Shown here: piece by piece, positions 9,768 through 17,830 of the stretch
Layout: each line of letters opens with the position of its first letter
Numbering within the stretch: the stretch's first letter is position 1
DNA from: an uncultured Eubacteriales bacterium
Lineage (GTDB): Bacteria > Bacillota > Clostridia > Christensenellales > Borkfalkiaceae
Assembly (NCBI GenBank): GCA_900547645.1
Contig: URHP01000007.1
Coordinates: 1-41,870, forward strand
DNA length: 41,870 nucleotides
Direction: 5' to 3'
Translations under genes and position numbers: made by a program
The notes under the pieces: model-generated
What the model saw: the letters and a program-made list of their open reading frames with translations, nothing else
Databases searched by the model: none
Told to the model about the DNA's origin: nothing

Positions 9768-10382
9768 TTATCCTTTTTTCTGCGGACTGTCCGCCCGCCC
9801 ACGCTCGTCCTCCTGTCTGACGGGACGATATACGAGCGTCTCTTCCGCATAAAATCCACCGCGCCAGAGAAAGAACAATTCCTCCGCGCAGAACAAGAGG
9901 ATCAGCGCCCCCGCCGTGATGAGCGCAGCGTTGACGGAAGGAAAGACCGTAACGAAATTATCGACGAACAGCAGTATGCCGGACGCCGCATACCCTGCCG
10001 CAAGGACAAAGCGCACCCACGCTGCACGGCGGCGCCTGCCTGCAACTGCGGCGAACGCTTCCGCGACGCCTGCGAGAAAGAGGAACACCCCCAGCCCGAG
10101 CGCGAGAACGCTGCGCGAATAGTTCGTGCAGGAGATGAGCGACCACAAGCCTATCGAGACCTGCGTGACGCCCGCAAGCAGACGCGCGGCATGAATGGGC
10201 TGTCCGAAAAAGAAACCCGCCGCGCACGTCAGCCCCGAAACGAGCAGCAGCACCCCCATGACCGCGGCAAACGCCGTACGCGGCATCACCGGCTGCACAA
10301 ACAGAAAAATGCACGATAATGCCGTGAACGCCATCGGGATAACCGTTCCCCAGCGAAATGTCCTCTTGACGCGTTGTTCCAT
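9768..10382 (-). CDS. HdeD/DUF308-like membrane protein
   Basis: A 204-residue protein with about six hydrophobic helices arranged as paired hairpins, with short basic loops (GRRRRAAW) and a charged C-terminal tail. The helix-pair pattern (ALGLGVFLFLAGVAEAFAAV, ITAGALILLFCAEELFFLW) is like the HdeD/DUF308 family, whose function outside acid resistance in enterobacteria is unclear. The start at 10382 has AGGGGTG seven bases upstream. The gene lies 28 bp after the synthase at 10411 with no terminator between, so co-transcription is likely. Confidence 0.65.
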   Translation of the reverse strand: MEQRVKRTFRWGTVIPMAFTALSCIFLFVQPVMPRTAFAAVMGVLLLVSGLTCAAGFFFGQPIHAARLLAGVTQVSIGLWSLISCTNYSRSVLALGLGVFLFLAGVAEAFAAVAGRRRRAAWVRFVLAAGYAASGILLFVDNFVTVFPSVNAALITAGALILLFCAEELFFLWRGGFYAEETLVYRPVRQEDERGRADSPQKKG

Positions 10383-10410
10383 GCTTTCACCCCTTTTTGC
10401 GTGTCCGCCT

Positions 10411-11802
10411 TTATAAACTGAACGCCTCCAGCTCGCGGATACGGTGGGAATCGATCGCGTAAATCAGATTGACCAATTCGTCGTCGCCGAACGAACTGTT
10501 CCTGCCCTCTTCGTACTCTGCGTCGATGCGCTCTTTCATGGCAACGACGAGCGGATCGTGCTTGTCCACCTTGTGCTCGTCCGGAAGTTTGTAATAGTCG
10601 TTGATCCAGAACGCAATGCCGGCAAGTCCGCTCGTCTTGTTGACAGAGACGCGCGCGGGGCGGTTGAGGATCTTTGCCGTATCGAAAATGTTGTAAATTT
10701 CCTCGTCCTTCAAAAGTCCGTCCGCATGAATGCCCGCGCGGGTGGAATTGAAGGCGCGCCCGACGAAAGGCGTCTTGGGAGGAATGTTGTAATTGATCTC
10801 CCGCTCGAAATAATCGGCAATTTCGGTGATCGCGGTAAAATCCATGCCGTCCATGGTGCCGCGGAAGGAAGCGTACTCCACCGCCATCGCCTCCAGCGGA
10901 CAGTTGCCCGTCCGTTCGCCGATGCCGAGCAGCGAACAGTTGACGGCGGACGCGCCGTACAGCCATGCCGTGGAAGCGTTGGAGACTGCCTTGTAAAAGT
11001 CGTTATGCCCGTGCCATTCCAGCAATTCGTGCGGCACGCCCGCGTAATGATAGAGTCCGTACACGATCCCCTGCACGCTCCGCGGGAGCGATGTCCCGGG
11101 GAAGGAGACGCCGTACCCCATCGTATCGCACATTCTGATCTTGATGGGGATCCCGCTTTCCCGCGAAAGGCGCATCAGTTCCGTTGCAAAGGGAACGACG
11201 AATCCGTAAAAGCTTGCGCGGGTGATGTCCTCAAAATGGCAGCGCGGACGAATCCCGTGCGAGAGCGCGCTCTTGACGATGCCCAGATACTGATCGAGCG
11301 CCTGACGGCGGGTAAGGTGCATCTTTTTGAAGATATGATAGTCCGAACAGCTCACAAGAATGCCTGTCTCGGCGACGCCCGCTTCCTTGACCAGCTCGAA
11401 ATCTTTTTCGTTGGCACGGATCCAGGTCGTGATCTCGGGGAATTTCAGCCCCGTATCCTGGCAGGCGCGCAGCGCTTCCTTATCTTTCTTGGAATAAATA
11501 AAGAATTCGGACTGCCGCACCAGCCCCTTGGGCCCGCCGAGCCGCGCCATGAGTTTGTACAGATCGACGATCTGCTTCACCGTAAACGGCGACGTGGACT
11601 GCTGTCCGTCGCGGAAGGTCGTATCCGTCATCCAGATCTCGTCCGGCATGTTGATGGGCACGTGACGATTGTTGAACGCGACCTTGGGAATGGACTCGTA
11701 GTCGAACATTTCGCGGAACAGTTCCGGCTCCTGCACGTCCTGCAGCTCGTAATGATAGATGGTGTCCTCCAACAGATTGGACTTGTTGTTGTAATAGATC
11801 AC
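10411..11802 (-). CDS. DRE-TIM synthase (isopropylmalate/homocitrate/Re-citrate synthase-like)
   Basis: A 463-residue enzyme of the HMG-CoA-lyase-like (DRE-TIM) superfamily, which condenses acetyl-CoA with a 2-oxo acid. Visible signatures are DTTFRDGQQ (residues 60-68), the metal-binding WHGHNDFYKAV, and GIGERTGNCPLEAM. The frame is open to 12144, but the real start is almost certainly GTG at 11802: AAAGGAGG sits six bases upstream and a consensus promoter lies at 11843-11871, inside the longer frame. The ~55-residue extension before the catalytic motif and the lack of a LeuA-type C-terminal regulatory domain argue against an ordinary LeuA. Clostridial Re-citrate synthases belong to this superfamily, so that activity is possible, with homocitrate or citramalate synthesis as alternatives. 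No leu or lysine genes flank it. Confidence 0.75.
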   Translation of the reverse strand: MIYYNNKSNLLEDTIYHYELQDVQEPELFREMFDYESIPKVAFNNRHVPINMPDEIWMTDTTFRDGQQSTSPFTVKQIVDLYKLMARLGGPKGLVRQSEFFIYSKKDKEALRACQDTGLKFPEITTWIRANEKDFELVKEAGVAETGILVSCSDYHIFKKMHLTRRQALDQYLGIVKSALSHGIRPRCHFEDITRASFYGFVVPFATELMRLSRESGIPIKIRMCDTMGYGVSFPGTSLPRSVQGIVYGLYHYAGVPHELLEWHGHNDFYKAVSNASTAWLYGASAVNCSLLGIGERTGNCPLEAMAVEYASFRGTMDGMDFTAITEIADYFEREINYNIPPKTPFVGRAFNSTRAGIHADGLLKDEEIYNIFDTAKILNRPARVSVNKTSGLAGIAFWINDYYKLPDEHKVDKHDPLVVAMKERIDAEYEEGRNSSFGDDELVNLIYAIDSHRIRELEAFSL

Positions 11803-11842
11803 AGGGAGCCTCCTTTTGCATAAATATACATCCAATGGGAAT

Positions 11843-11871
11843 ATTTTATCAATTTTTCGCCCGTTTGTCAA
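11843..11871 (-). promoter_or_regulatory. Sigma-A promoter of the DRE-TIM synthase
   Basis: TTGACA (11871-11866), a 17-bp spacer and TAAAAT (11848-11843) on the minus strand. The predicted leader is only about 35 nt, so there is no room for a T-box or riboswitch. Confidence 0.85.
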
Positions 11872-11958
11872 GCCTGCACGGCAGTATGGCGGCAGATTCC
11901 ATACATGCCGTTCATACCGATATTCAATCGCCGCCATTCGTTTTTCGATTTGATCACG

Positions 11959-11984
11959 GAAAAAGAGGAGCCGTTGCCGGCTCC
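11959..11984 (-). terminator. Intrinsic terminator of the feo operon
   Basis: GGAGCCG (11967-11973) pairs with CGGCTCC (11978-11984) around a 4-nt loop, followed on the minus strand by TCTTTTTCC. It lies 15 bp past the last gene of the operon. Confidence 0.85.
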
Positions 11985-11998
11985 CCTTTTCCGAAGAT

Positions 11999-12205
11999 TT
12001 ATGGAGATTGTTGTGTGTGCTGATTGTGTTCTTCCCCTTTCTTCGCCGCAGGTCTGCAGGCGGAACAGCCCGCACAGCCCGAACAGCCGCCGCAATCGCA
12101 GCCGCAGCCCGTCTTGCCCTGCTTTTTCCGGACGACCGACGCAACGATGACGCCGATCACAATGAGACACGCGGCGATGATGATGAGGATTTCATACCAA
12201 GTCAT
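11999..12205 (-). CDS. FeoB-associated Cys-rich membrane protein
   Basis: A 68-residue protein with one N-terminal membrane helix (EILIIIAACLIVIGVIVASVV), a basic stop-transfer patch and a cysteine-rich tail (CGCDCGGCSGCAGCSAC). This is the arrangement of the FeoB-associated Cys-rich family, often compared with FeoC. The clustered cysteines could bind iron or another metal, but this is not proven for the family. Its ATG overlaps the feoB stop (12202-12205), with AGGAG inside the end of feoB, so translation is coupled. Confidence 0.85.
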   Translation of the reverse strand: MTWYEILIIIAACLIVIGVIVASVVRKKQGKTGCGCDCGGCSGCAGCSACRPAAKKGEEHNQHTQQSP

Positions 12206-14640
12206 TTTTTCTCCTGTCGGGAATCCCGGGCGGCGGCAGCTTCTTTGAGCGCTTCGCCGTCCAGCCCCGCCGTCATGTCGACGGTCTGTGCTTTCAGCGG
12301 GTGCTTCTTATTCCAGAGCACGATCGCCGCGATCGCCGCAGCGATGAGCACCGCAAAGATAAAGCAGGTCCACCACCACGAGCCGATGAGATAGATCATC
12401 ATCGATACAATGTATGACGTTGCAAGCCAGAACAGAAGCGTCCACTTGAACTTGCCTTTGGGAAGTTCCGCCCTTGCCGTGGCACAGGCCGCAAAGCAGG
12501 GAATGGTGAGCATATTGAACGCGATGAAGGCGATGAGCGCCGGCGTTCCGATGCCCGTCGCGCCGATCATTGCCGTCACCTCTTCCACGCCCTCCTCGGT
12601 GGAGATATATGCGCCTGCGACCGCAGATGCGAGCGTTCCGAATGTGGCAATGACGTTTTCTTTTGCAACGAGACCGGTGATCGCGGCGACCGCAAACACC
12701 CAGCCCGCCGTGCTTCCAAGCTGCGAACCGAACCCGAGCGGCGTGAAGAGCGGCTGGATCAGCATTCCGACGGAACCGAGAATGCTCTCGTTCATGCGCA
12801 TGTTGACGAGCCCCTCCACCCCTTCGAGCGACGCGTAGACCGCATACGCTTCGTTGCCGGGATTGTCGAGATAGAGCTGATAGAGTCCCTCGGCGTCCTC
12901 CAGAATGAACTGCCAGCTCCAGTTGAAGCTCGACAGGAACCAGATGATGATGGTCGAGGCAAGAATGATCGTGAACGCCTTTTTGACGTAGTGCTTGGTC
13001 TTATCCCACAGATGGATCATCAGCGAGGAGAACCGCGGCGCATGGTATGCGGGCAGCTCCATGATGAAGGGCGGGACCTCTCCGCGCATGGTGGTCGAAC
13101 GCATCAGGATGACGGTGACGATCGCCGTACAGATGCCGAGCAGATACATGCACATGGTGATGACGTCCGCGTTTCCCACCCCCGCAGCCGCAACGATCGC
13201 CCCTGCGACCGCCGTCAGGATGGGAAGTTTTGCGCCGCAGGAGAAGAACGGGATGACGCGGATGGTAGAAGTGCGCTCCTTTTCATCCGCAAGCGTACGC
13301 GTGTTGATCATGGCGGGCAGCGAGCAGCCGAAGCCCATGACCATGGGCATGAACGCTCTGCCCGAAAGCCCGAATCTGCGAAAGATTCTGTCGAGGATGA
13401 ACGCGATACGCGCCATATAGCCCGAATCTTCCAGAATGGAGAAGAAGAGGAACAGCGTCAGAATCTGCGGAATGAAGCCGAGCACGGCAAACACGCCGCC
13501 CAGCACGCCGTCCACGACAAAACTGCCCACCCAGCCGGGCGCGCTTGCGCACGCCATTTCGGCAAGCACGTTGATCCAGTCGAGCACCCAATTCAGAAGG
13601 TTTGTCAGGATCACGCCCGGAGAAAATACCGCGCCGTCATAGAAGCAGGCAAGCAGCGACACCGCGCCGTTGTCCATATCCATTCCGAGCTCTTCCAGCG
13701 TGGGAAGTCCGCCCGCCATGGCGCTGATGTAGAACAGATCCTCCGAAAACGTCAGGTGGAAAATGGCAAACAGAATGACAATGAAGATGGGAATGCCCCA
13801 GATGCGGTGCGTGAGCACCTTATCCGCCTTGTCGCTTCTGGTCAGTTTTTCGCCCTTGGCATTCTTCTTTTTGTAGGCGGTGGAATAGTTTGCCGCAATA
13901 TACTTGTAGCGCGCGTCCGCCACGACCGCTTCCAGATCGGTCCCGAACACGTCGTCTTTGAACGTCGCTTTGAACTCATCCACCATTCTGACGAGTTCGG
14001 GATGCATCTTCGTCTCGATCTCGTCCATTTCGGAGAGCTTTACCGCATGGAAGAGCGGCGCTTCGACGCCCTGCGCCCTGAGCGCGATATTGACGTCCTG
14101 CACAAGGTGCGCGATGGGAGAATCCTTGAGAACGGTGACGCCCTCGCGCGGTTTTTTGGAGACCGCGATCGCCCGGTCCATCAGTTCTTTGATGCCCGTC
14201 CCCTTCAGCGCGGAGATGGCGACGACGGGAAGCCCGATCTTTTCTTCAAGGAGTTTGGCGTCGATGACGTCGCCCGATTTTTCCACCTCGTCCATCATAT
14301 TGAGCGCAATGACCATGGGAACGTCGATCTCCATGATCTGCGTGGTGAGATACAGGTTTCGCTCAAGGTTGGTCGCGTCCACAATGTTGATGACGCAGGC
14401 GGGCTTTTCCTCGAGAATGAAATTGCGCGAAACGACTTCTTCCGGCGTATACGGCGAAAGCGAATAGATGCCGGGAAGGTCAACGATCTGCACGGGCTCG
14501 GCGCCCTTTTTGTAGGTGCCGACCTTTTTATCGACCGTAACGCCCGGCCAGTTGCCCACGTATGCCGTCGAACCGGTCAGAAGGTTGAAGAGCGTGGTCT
14601 TCCCACAGTTGGGATTGCCCGCCAAGGCAAACTGTTTCAC
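12202..14640 (-). CDS. feoB: Ferrous iron transporter FeoB
   Basis: An 812-residue Fe(II) transporter of the inner membrane. The N-terminal G domain shows GNPNCGKT (residues 8-15), the GNWPGVTV switch region, DLPGIYSL and the NMMD guanine-recognition motif, followed by the helical spacer. The C-terminal half has the paired Gate segments (GFIPQILTLFLFF, GFGCSLPAM, FFSCGAKLPIL) and about ten helices. The start is GTG at 14640: it overlaps the TGA of the upstream feoA (14637-14639) and is preceded by GGAGGTG, so the frame's extension to 14664 is not needed. Third gene of the feoA-feoA-feoB unit. Confidence 0.96.
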   Translation of the reverse strand: MKQFALAGNPNCGKTTLFNLLTGSTAYVGNWPGVTVDKKVGTYKKGAEPVQIVDLPGIYSLSPYTPEEVVSRNFILEEKPACVINIVDATNLERNLYLTTQIMEIDVPMVIALNMMDEVEKSGDVIDAKLLEEKIGLPVVAISALKGTGIKELMDRAIAVSKKPREGVTVLKDSPIAHLVQDVNIALRAQGVEAPLFHAVKLSEMDEIETKMHPELVRMVDEFKATFKDDVFGTDLEAVVADARYKYIAANYSTAYKKKNAKGEKLTRSDKADKVLTHRIWGIPIFIVILFAIFHLTFSEDLFYISAMAGGLPTLEELGMDMDNGAVSLLACFYDGAVFSPGVILTNLLNWVLDWINVLAEMACASAPGWVGSFVVDGVLGGVFAVLGFIPQILTLFLFFSILEDSGYMARIAFILDRIFRRFGLSGRAFMPMVMGFGCSLPAMINTRTLADEKERTSTIRVIPFFSCGAKLPILTAVAGAIVAAAGVGNADVITMCMYLLGICTAIVTVILMRSTTMRGEVPPFIMELPAYHAPRFSSLMIHLWDKTKHYVKKAFTIILASTIIIWFLSSFNWSWQFILEDAEGLYQLYLDNPGNEAYAVYASLEGVEGLVNMRMNESILGSVGMLIQPLFTPLGFGSQLGSTAGWVFAVAAITGLVAKENVIATFGTLASAVAGAYISTEEGVEEVTAMIGATGIGTPALIAFIAFNMLTIPCFAACATARAELPKGKFKWTLLFWLATSYIVSMMIYLIGSWWWTCFIFAVLIAAAIAAIVLWNKKHPLKAQTVDMTAGLDGEALKEAAAARDSRQEKK

Positions 14641-14870
14641 TTTTTCACCTCCATCATCACGCAAGCCGCCTCCGTCTTCCTGAGCGTCAGCTCGTAGCCG
14701 CGCAGCGTCACCTCGATGGGATCGCCGAGCGGCGCCTTCTTGCGCATGACGACTTCCGCCCCGGGAGTCACTCCCATATCGAACAGGCGGCGACGGATGC
14801 GCCCTTCCCCAGCGACGGCGGTGATCACGCCCTTTTCGCCGGGGACAAACTCTTCAAGAGTCTTTGTCAT
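14637..14870 (-). CDS. feoA: FeoA domain protein (second copy)
   Basis: A 77-residue SH3-like FeoA protein with the typical pattern LEEFVPGEKGVI...RRRLFDMGVTPGAEV and a closing GYELTLRKTEA. FeoA is a cytosolic partner required for FeoB activity in several bacteria. I place the start at ATG 14870 (MTKTLEEF). A TTG at 14894 in the same frame is possible, but GGAGG lies just after it. The stop overlaps the feoB start by four bases. Confidence 0.9.
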   Translation of the reverse strand: MTKTLEEFVPGEKGVITAVAGEGRIRRRLFDMGVTPGAEVVMRKKAPLGDPIEVTLRGYELTLRKTEAACVMMEVKK

Positions 14871-14912
14871 AAGCCTTTCTATGTACCTCCACAATAGGTG
14901 ATTTCCGAAGTT

Positions 14913-15125
14913 TCAGGCGACGTAAATATGCGCGGCAACGTTTCTGTCGAGCGCAAGCCGCCCCTCCTTGACGCGGCACACCGTGCTGCCCCCCGCCGAG
15001 GAGAGCACCGTGACCGATGCATCCACCAAAAGCCCCAGATTGGCAAGGTGTTTTTTGGTCTTGTCGTCCGCAACGATCTTGACGATCCTGACTTCCTGCC
15101 CGATGGGCGCAAGAATAAGCGGCAT
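14913..15125 (-). CDS. feoA: FeoA domain protein (first copy)
   Basis: A 70-residue FeoA-type protein (GQEVRIVKIVADDKTKKHL then LGLLVDASVTVL). It is clearly diverged from the second copy, so the pair is not a fresh duplication. AAAGGAG lies six to seven bases before the ATG at 15125. It is the first gene of the feo operon and follows a leader of about 85 nt carrying two palindromes. Two FeoA proteins with one FeoB is common in Clostridia; whether they have separate roles is unknown. Confidence 0.88.
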   Translation of the reverse strand: MPLILAPIGQEVRIVKIVADDKTKKHLANLGLLVDASVTVLSSAGGSTVCRVKEGRLALDRNVAAHIYVA

Positions 15126-15160
15126 GTAACGATCTCCTTTCCGCTGCCGTCCGCAGCGGT

Positions 15161-15211
15161 GTTCGCATAAGCGAACTAATCTTCCGAAAAAATAGTTCGC
15201 TTTAACGAACT
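15161..15211. promoter_or_regulatory. Two operator-like palindromes in the feo leader
   Basis: GTTCGCATAAGCGAAC (15161-15176) is a perfect 6-4-6 palindrome. AGTTCGCTTTAACGAACT (15194-15211) is a second, near-perfect one with the same GTTCG/CGAAC arms. Their centres are 34 bp apart, about three helical turns. Both lie immediately downstream of the feo -10 box, where bound protein would block transcription. The likely ligand is an iron-responsive repressor of the Fur or DtxR class, which is inferred from position only; the half-sites match neither consensus well. Confidence 0.65.
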
Positions 15212-15218
15212 TGCCATT

Positions 15219-15247
15219 ATTCTATCACACAGGGTTCCCCGTGTCAA
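15219..15247 (-). promoter_or_regulatory. Sigma-A promoter of the feo operon
   Basis: TTGACA (15247-15242), a 17-bp spacer and TAGAAT (15224-15219) on the minus strand. Transcription should begin near 15211, at the edge of the first palindrome. Confidence 0.85.
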
Positions 15248-15288
15248 CCGTTTGAACGGTGTTTTTCAAAATTTCTTCCGTGAATTTT

Positions 15289-16497
15289 TCAGGCGCAATC
15301 GTCCCGCAAGGGCTCGCCCGGCGCGCGCGTCGTTTCGCCGAAAAATGCGTATGCCTCCTCTTCGGTATCAAAACACGCAAGGTAGCGTTCGTCCCCCATG
15401 GCGGGCGCGAGCGCGCCATCTACGTCGCCGTACTCCTTCAGATGCGAACCGTAGCGCACCAGAATTTCCGCACGGGAAAGCGCGTAAGATTTTCCGCGCC
15501 GTCTGCCCACATAGACGCAGAACGACTTCTGCCCGCACACGGCGCGCGGCACGTGCCCGGCGATCATATCCGCCCAGATCGCATAGACGTCCGTCCCGCC
15601 CGCATAGTTCATCATATCCGTCGAACAGCCGCCCGAAGGACGCATGTTGACCTCCAGCGCCGCATAATCCCCCTCTTTGCCGAGCGCACAGTCCCGGTTC
15701 AGACGGAAAAATTCAAAGTGAATGAAGCGGCTTTTGACACCGAAACTTTTCACCGCCGCCCTGCCGAGCGCGCGCAGCGCGGCAGGCAGTTCCTTCACGA
15801 TATAAAAGAAGCTCTCCCGCCGGTCGTTGACAATGTCCATGATGGAGCGCGGCGTCACGTTGCCCGTCTCGAATACAGGCGTTCCGGAAGCGTCCACGAT
15901 CGCATCATACGAACAGACCGTACCGTCCACGAACTCCTCCATGAGGTAGCCCGTGCGCGGCTGCGCAAAGAACGCGCGCAGATCCGCTTCACAGGAGATC
16001 GGATAGGTGGCATTTGCGCCAACGCCGTTGTCCGGCTTGACGACCGCACGCCCGACCTCCCGCAAAAAGGCGCGGCAGGCGGATTCATCGTCCGCACAGA
16101 TCCAGCGTGCAACGGGGATCCCCGCGGCGGAAAAACATTCTTTCATGCGGGATTTATACTTGACGGGCGGCATATCGCCCGGGCGGAACCCGCTTGCAAG
16201 ATTAAAATCCTCCCGCAGACGCGCGTCCCGTTCCAGCCAATACTCGTTGTTGCTCTCCAGCCAGTCGGGTTTTCCGTATTTGAAAGCAAAATAGGCGACC
16301 GCGCCGTACACCTCATCATAATGTTCCAGCGACGAAACGTAATAATATTCGTCGAGCGCGCGCCGCAGTTCCTCTCTGAGATGGTCATACGGACAGTCTC
16401 CGATGCCGAGCACGCGCAACCCGCGTCCGCGCAGCGCGGCGCAGAACCGCCAGTAATTGTCGGGAAAATTGGGAGAGAGAAAGATAAAGTTCTTCAT
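15289..16497 (-). CDS. ATP-grasp family ligase
   Basis: A 402-residue ATP-grasp enzyme, a fold that couples ATP hydrolysis to carboxylate-amine or carboxylate-thiol ligation through an acylphosphate. The N-terminal pre-ATP region (NFIFLSPNFPDNYWRFCAAL) is followed by the ATP-binding part (AVVKPDNGVGANATYPI, GYLMEEFVDGTVCSYDAIVD) and a metal-site region (ALEVNMRPSGGCSTDMMN). The substrate cannot be told from sequence and no biosynthetic cluster surrounds it. The start at 16497 has GGAG seven bases upstream; an ATG two codons earlier is less well placed, and the frame beyond overlaps the promoter. It is divergent from the GNAT-like gene. Confidence 0.82.
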   Translation of the reverse strand: MKNFIFLSPNFPDNYWRFCAALRGRGLRVLGIGDCPYDHLREELRRALDEYYYVSSLEHYDEVYGAVAYFAFKYGKPDWLESNNEYWLERDARLREDFNLASGFRPGDMPPVKYKSRMKECFSAAGIPVARWICADDESACRAFLREVGRAVVKPDNGVGANATYPISCEADLRAFFAQPRTGYLMEEFVDGTVCSYDAIVDASGTPVFETGNVTPRSIMDIVNDRRESFFYIVKELPAALRALGRAAVKSFGVKSRFIHFEFFRLNRDCALGKEGDYAALEVNMRPSGGCSTDMMNYAGGTDVYAIWADMIAGHVPRAVCGQKSFCVYVGRRRGKSYALSRAEILVRYGSHLKEYGDVDGALAPAMGDERYLACFDTEEEAYAFFGETTRAPGEPLRDDCA

Positions 16498-16533
16498 CGG
16501 CATGCTCCGTGCGGGTGCCTCCGCACAATTCAT

Positions 16534-16562
16534 ATTATAGTGCGTCTGCTCGAAAAAGTCAA
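16534..16562 (-). promoter_or_regulatory. Sigma-A promoter of the ATP-grasp gene
   Basis: TTGACT (16562-16557), a 17-bp spacer and a perfect TATAAT (16539-16534) on the minus strand, about 37 bp before the chosen start. Confidence 0.85.
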
Positions 16563-16604
16563 ACCTCGCTTTTTGCGCGCTCCGGCAAACACCCGCATGT
16601 TTTC

Positions 16605-16633
16605 TTGACAAGGCTCCGAAAACAAATTATAAT
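16605..16633 (+). promoter_or_regulatory. Sigma-A promoter of the GNAT-like gene
   Basis: TTGACA (16605-16610), a 17-bp spacer and TATAAT (16628-16633): a full consensus match. It points away from the ATP-grasp promoter, with about 42 bp between the two -35 boxes. Confidence 0.9.
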
Positions 16634-16676
16634 AATAATTGTTAAAGACATGGACATGTGTCAATTGGAGAGAACT

Positions 16677-17789
16677 ATGATCGAGATCAAAGAGGTCGCC
16701 ACACGCGCCCAACGCAGGGCATTTCTGAATTTTCCGCTGAAACTGTACAAGAGGAACGACTGTTTCGTTCCCCCGCTGTACGCCGACGAAAAGAAGCTGT
16801 TCAGAAAGAACTACCACTACTACGATACTTCGGAAGCGGTCTACTACCTCGCATTCCGCGGCAAAGAGGTAGTCGGGCGTATTTCGGGCATCCTGCAAAA
16901 GGCGAGCAATGAAAAATGGCACCAGAAGCGCGTACGCTTCACGCGGTTCGACTGCATCGACGACAGGGAAGCCGCCGCGGCGCTGTTTCCCGCCGTGGAG
17001 CAATGGGCGCGCGCCAAGGGGATGGAAGAAGTCGTCGGCCCCCTCGGATTTTCCGACCTGGAGCGCGAAGGATTGCTCATCGAAGGATTCGACGAACTTT
17101 CCACCTTTGAAGAGCAGTACAATTATCCCTACTATCAGACACTGATCGAAGGACTGGGTTACGAAAAAGAAGTGGATTGGGTGGAGCATAAGCTGTATCC
17201 GCCCGCGCAGCCCGATCCGCGCATCAAGGAACTGCGCAAGAAGCTGATGGAACGGCACGGACTGCACATGAGCACTGCAAAAAATGCAAACGAGTTTATC
17301 CGGCTGTACAAAGATTCCTTCTTTGAGATGCTCGACTCCACCTATGCCGAGATCTACGGCACCGTCCCGTTCACCGAGAAGATGAAGGACGAACTCGTAA
17401 AAAGTTTCAAACAGATCATCGACGTGCGCTATATCGCCATGGTCCTGGACAAGGATGAAAAGCCCGTCTGCTTCGGACTGTGCTTCCCCTCCATTGCGCG
17501 CGCTGTACAAAAGTCGGGCGGAAGGATGACGCTCCCCACCCTGTTCCGCATTCTGAAAGCCGTCAAAAAGCCCGAGATCATCGACCTTGCGCTCATCGGC
17601 GTGCTTCCCGCCTACCGCGGAGCAAGCCTTGTGATGATCGATGAGATCATGCGCATGCTGACCGAAGGGACGGCAAAATACTGCGAGACCAACCTCAACC
17701 TCGAGGACAATTACGCCATTCTCAATCAATGGAAAAACTTTGAAAACGTCCTGCACAAGCGCAGAAGATGTTATGTGAAGAAGATCTGA
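16677..17789 (+). CDS. GNAT-like acyltransferase family protein
   Basis: A 370-residue cytosolic protein. An N-terminal region (FLNFPLKLYKRNDCFVPPLYADEKKLF) is followed by an acyltransferase-like fold. PLGFSDLEREGLLIEGFDE and a C-terminal segment (LALIGVLPAYRGASLVMIDEIM) resemble the acetyl-CoA binding loop (Q/RxxGxA) of GNAT enzymes in a changed form. Proteins of this length and start are commonly annotated as N-acetyltransferases, but no substrate is known to me. The start at 16677 has TTGGAGAG before it and follows the promoter; the open frame upstream to 16509 runs through that promoter and is rejected. It ends at a strong terminator and is probably monocistronic. Confidence 0.7.
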   Translation: MIEIKEVATRAQRRAFLNFPLKLYKRNDCFVPPLYADEKKLFRKNYHYYDTSEAVYYLAFRGKEVVGRISGILQKASNEKWHQKRVRFTRFDCIDDREAAAALFPAVEQWARAKGMEEVVGPLGFSDLEREGLLIEGFDELSTFEEQYNYPYYQTLIEGLGYEKEVDWVEHKLYPPAQPDPRIKELRKKLMERHGLHMSTAKNANEFIRLYKDSFFEMLDSTYAEIYGTVPFTEKMKDELVKSFKQIIDVRYIAMVLDKDEKPVCFGLCFPSIARAVQKSGGRMTLPTLFRILKAVKKPEIIDLALIGVLPAYRGASLVMIDEIMRMLTEGTAKYCETNLNLEDNYAILNQWKNFENVLHKRRRCYVKKI

Positions 17790-17796
17790 AAGAAAT

Positions 17797-17830
17797 GCGG
17801 CGCTCCGGAATCACCGGAACGCCGCGTTTT
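17797..17830 (+). terminator. Bidirectional terminator between convergent genes
   Basis: GCGGCGCTCCGG pairs with CCGGAACGCCGC (11 of 12 pairs, 5-nt loop) and is followed by GTTTTT on the plus strand. The weaker ATTTCTTT on the minus strand may also serve the GH13 gene ending at 17831. Confidence 0.85.

Noticed and set aside
11803..12144. N-terminal extension of the DRE-TIM synthase
   Set aside because: It contains the promoter of the gene and the terminator of the feo operon, and overlaps the Cys-rich peptide gene. The GTG at 11802 has a perfect ribosome site.
12991..14697. 568-codon plus-strand frame opposite feoB
   Set aside because: feoB on the other strand has all its family motifs; the antisense product is low-complexity and basic, with no start signals.
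15161..15211. LexA (SOS) boxes before feo
   Set aside because: Gram-positive LexA sites read CGAAC-n4-GTTCG. Here the arms are in the reverse order (GTTCG-n-CGAAC), and no SOS gene follows.
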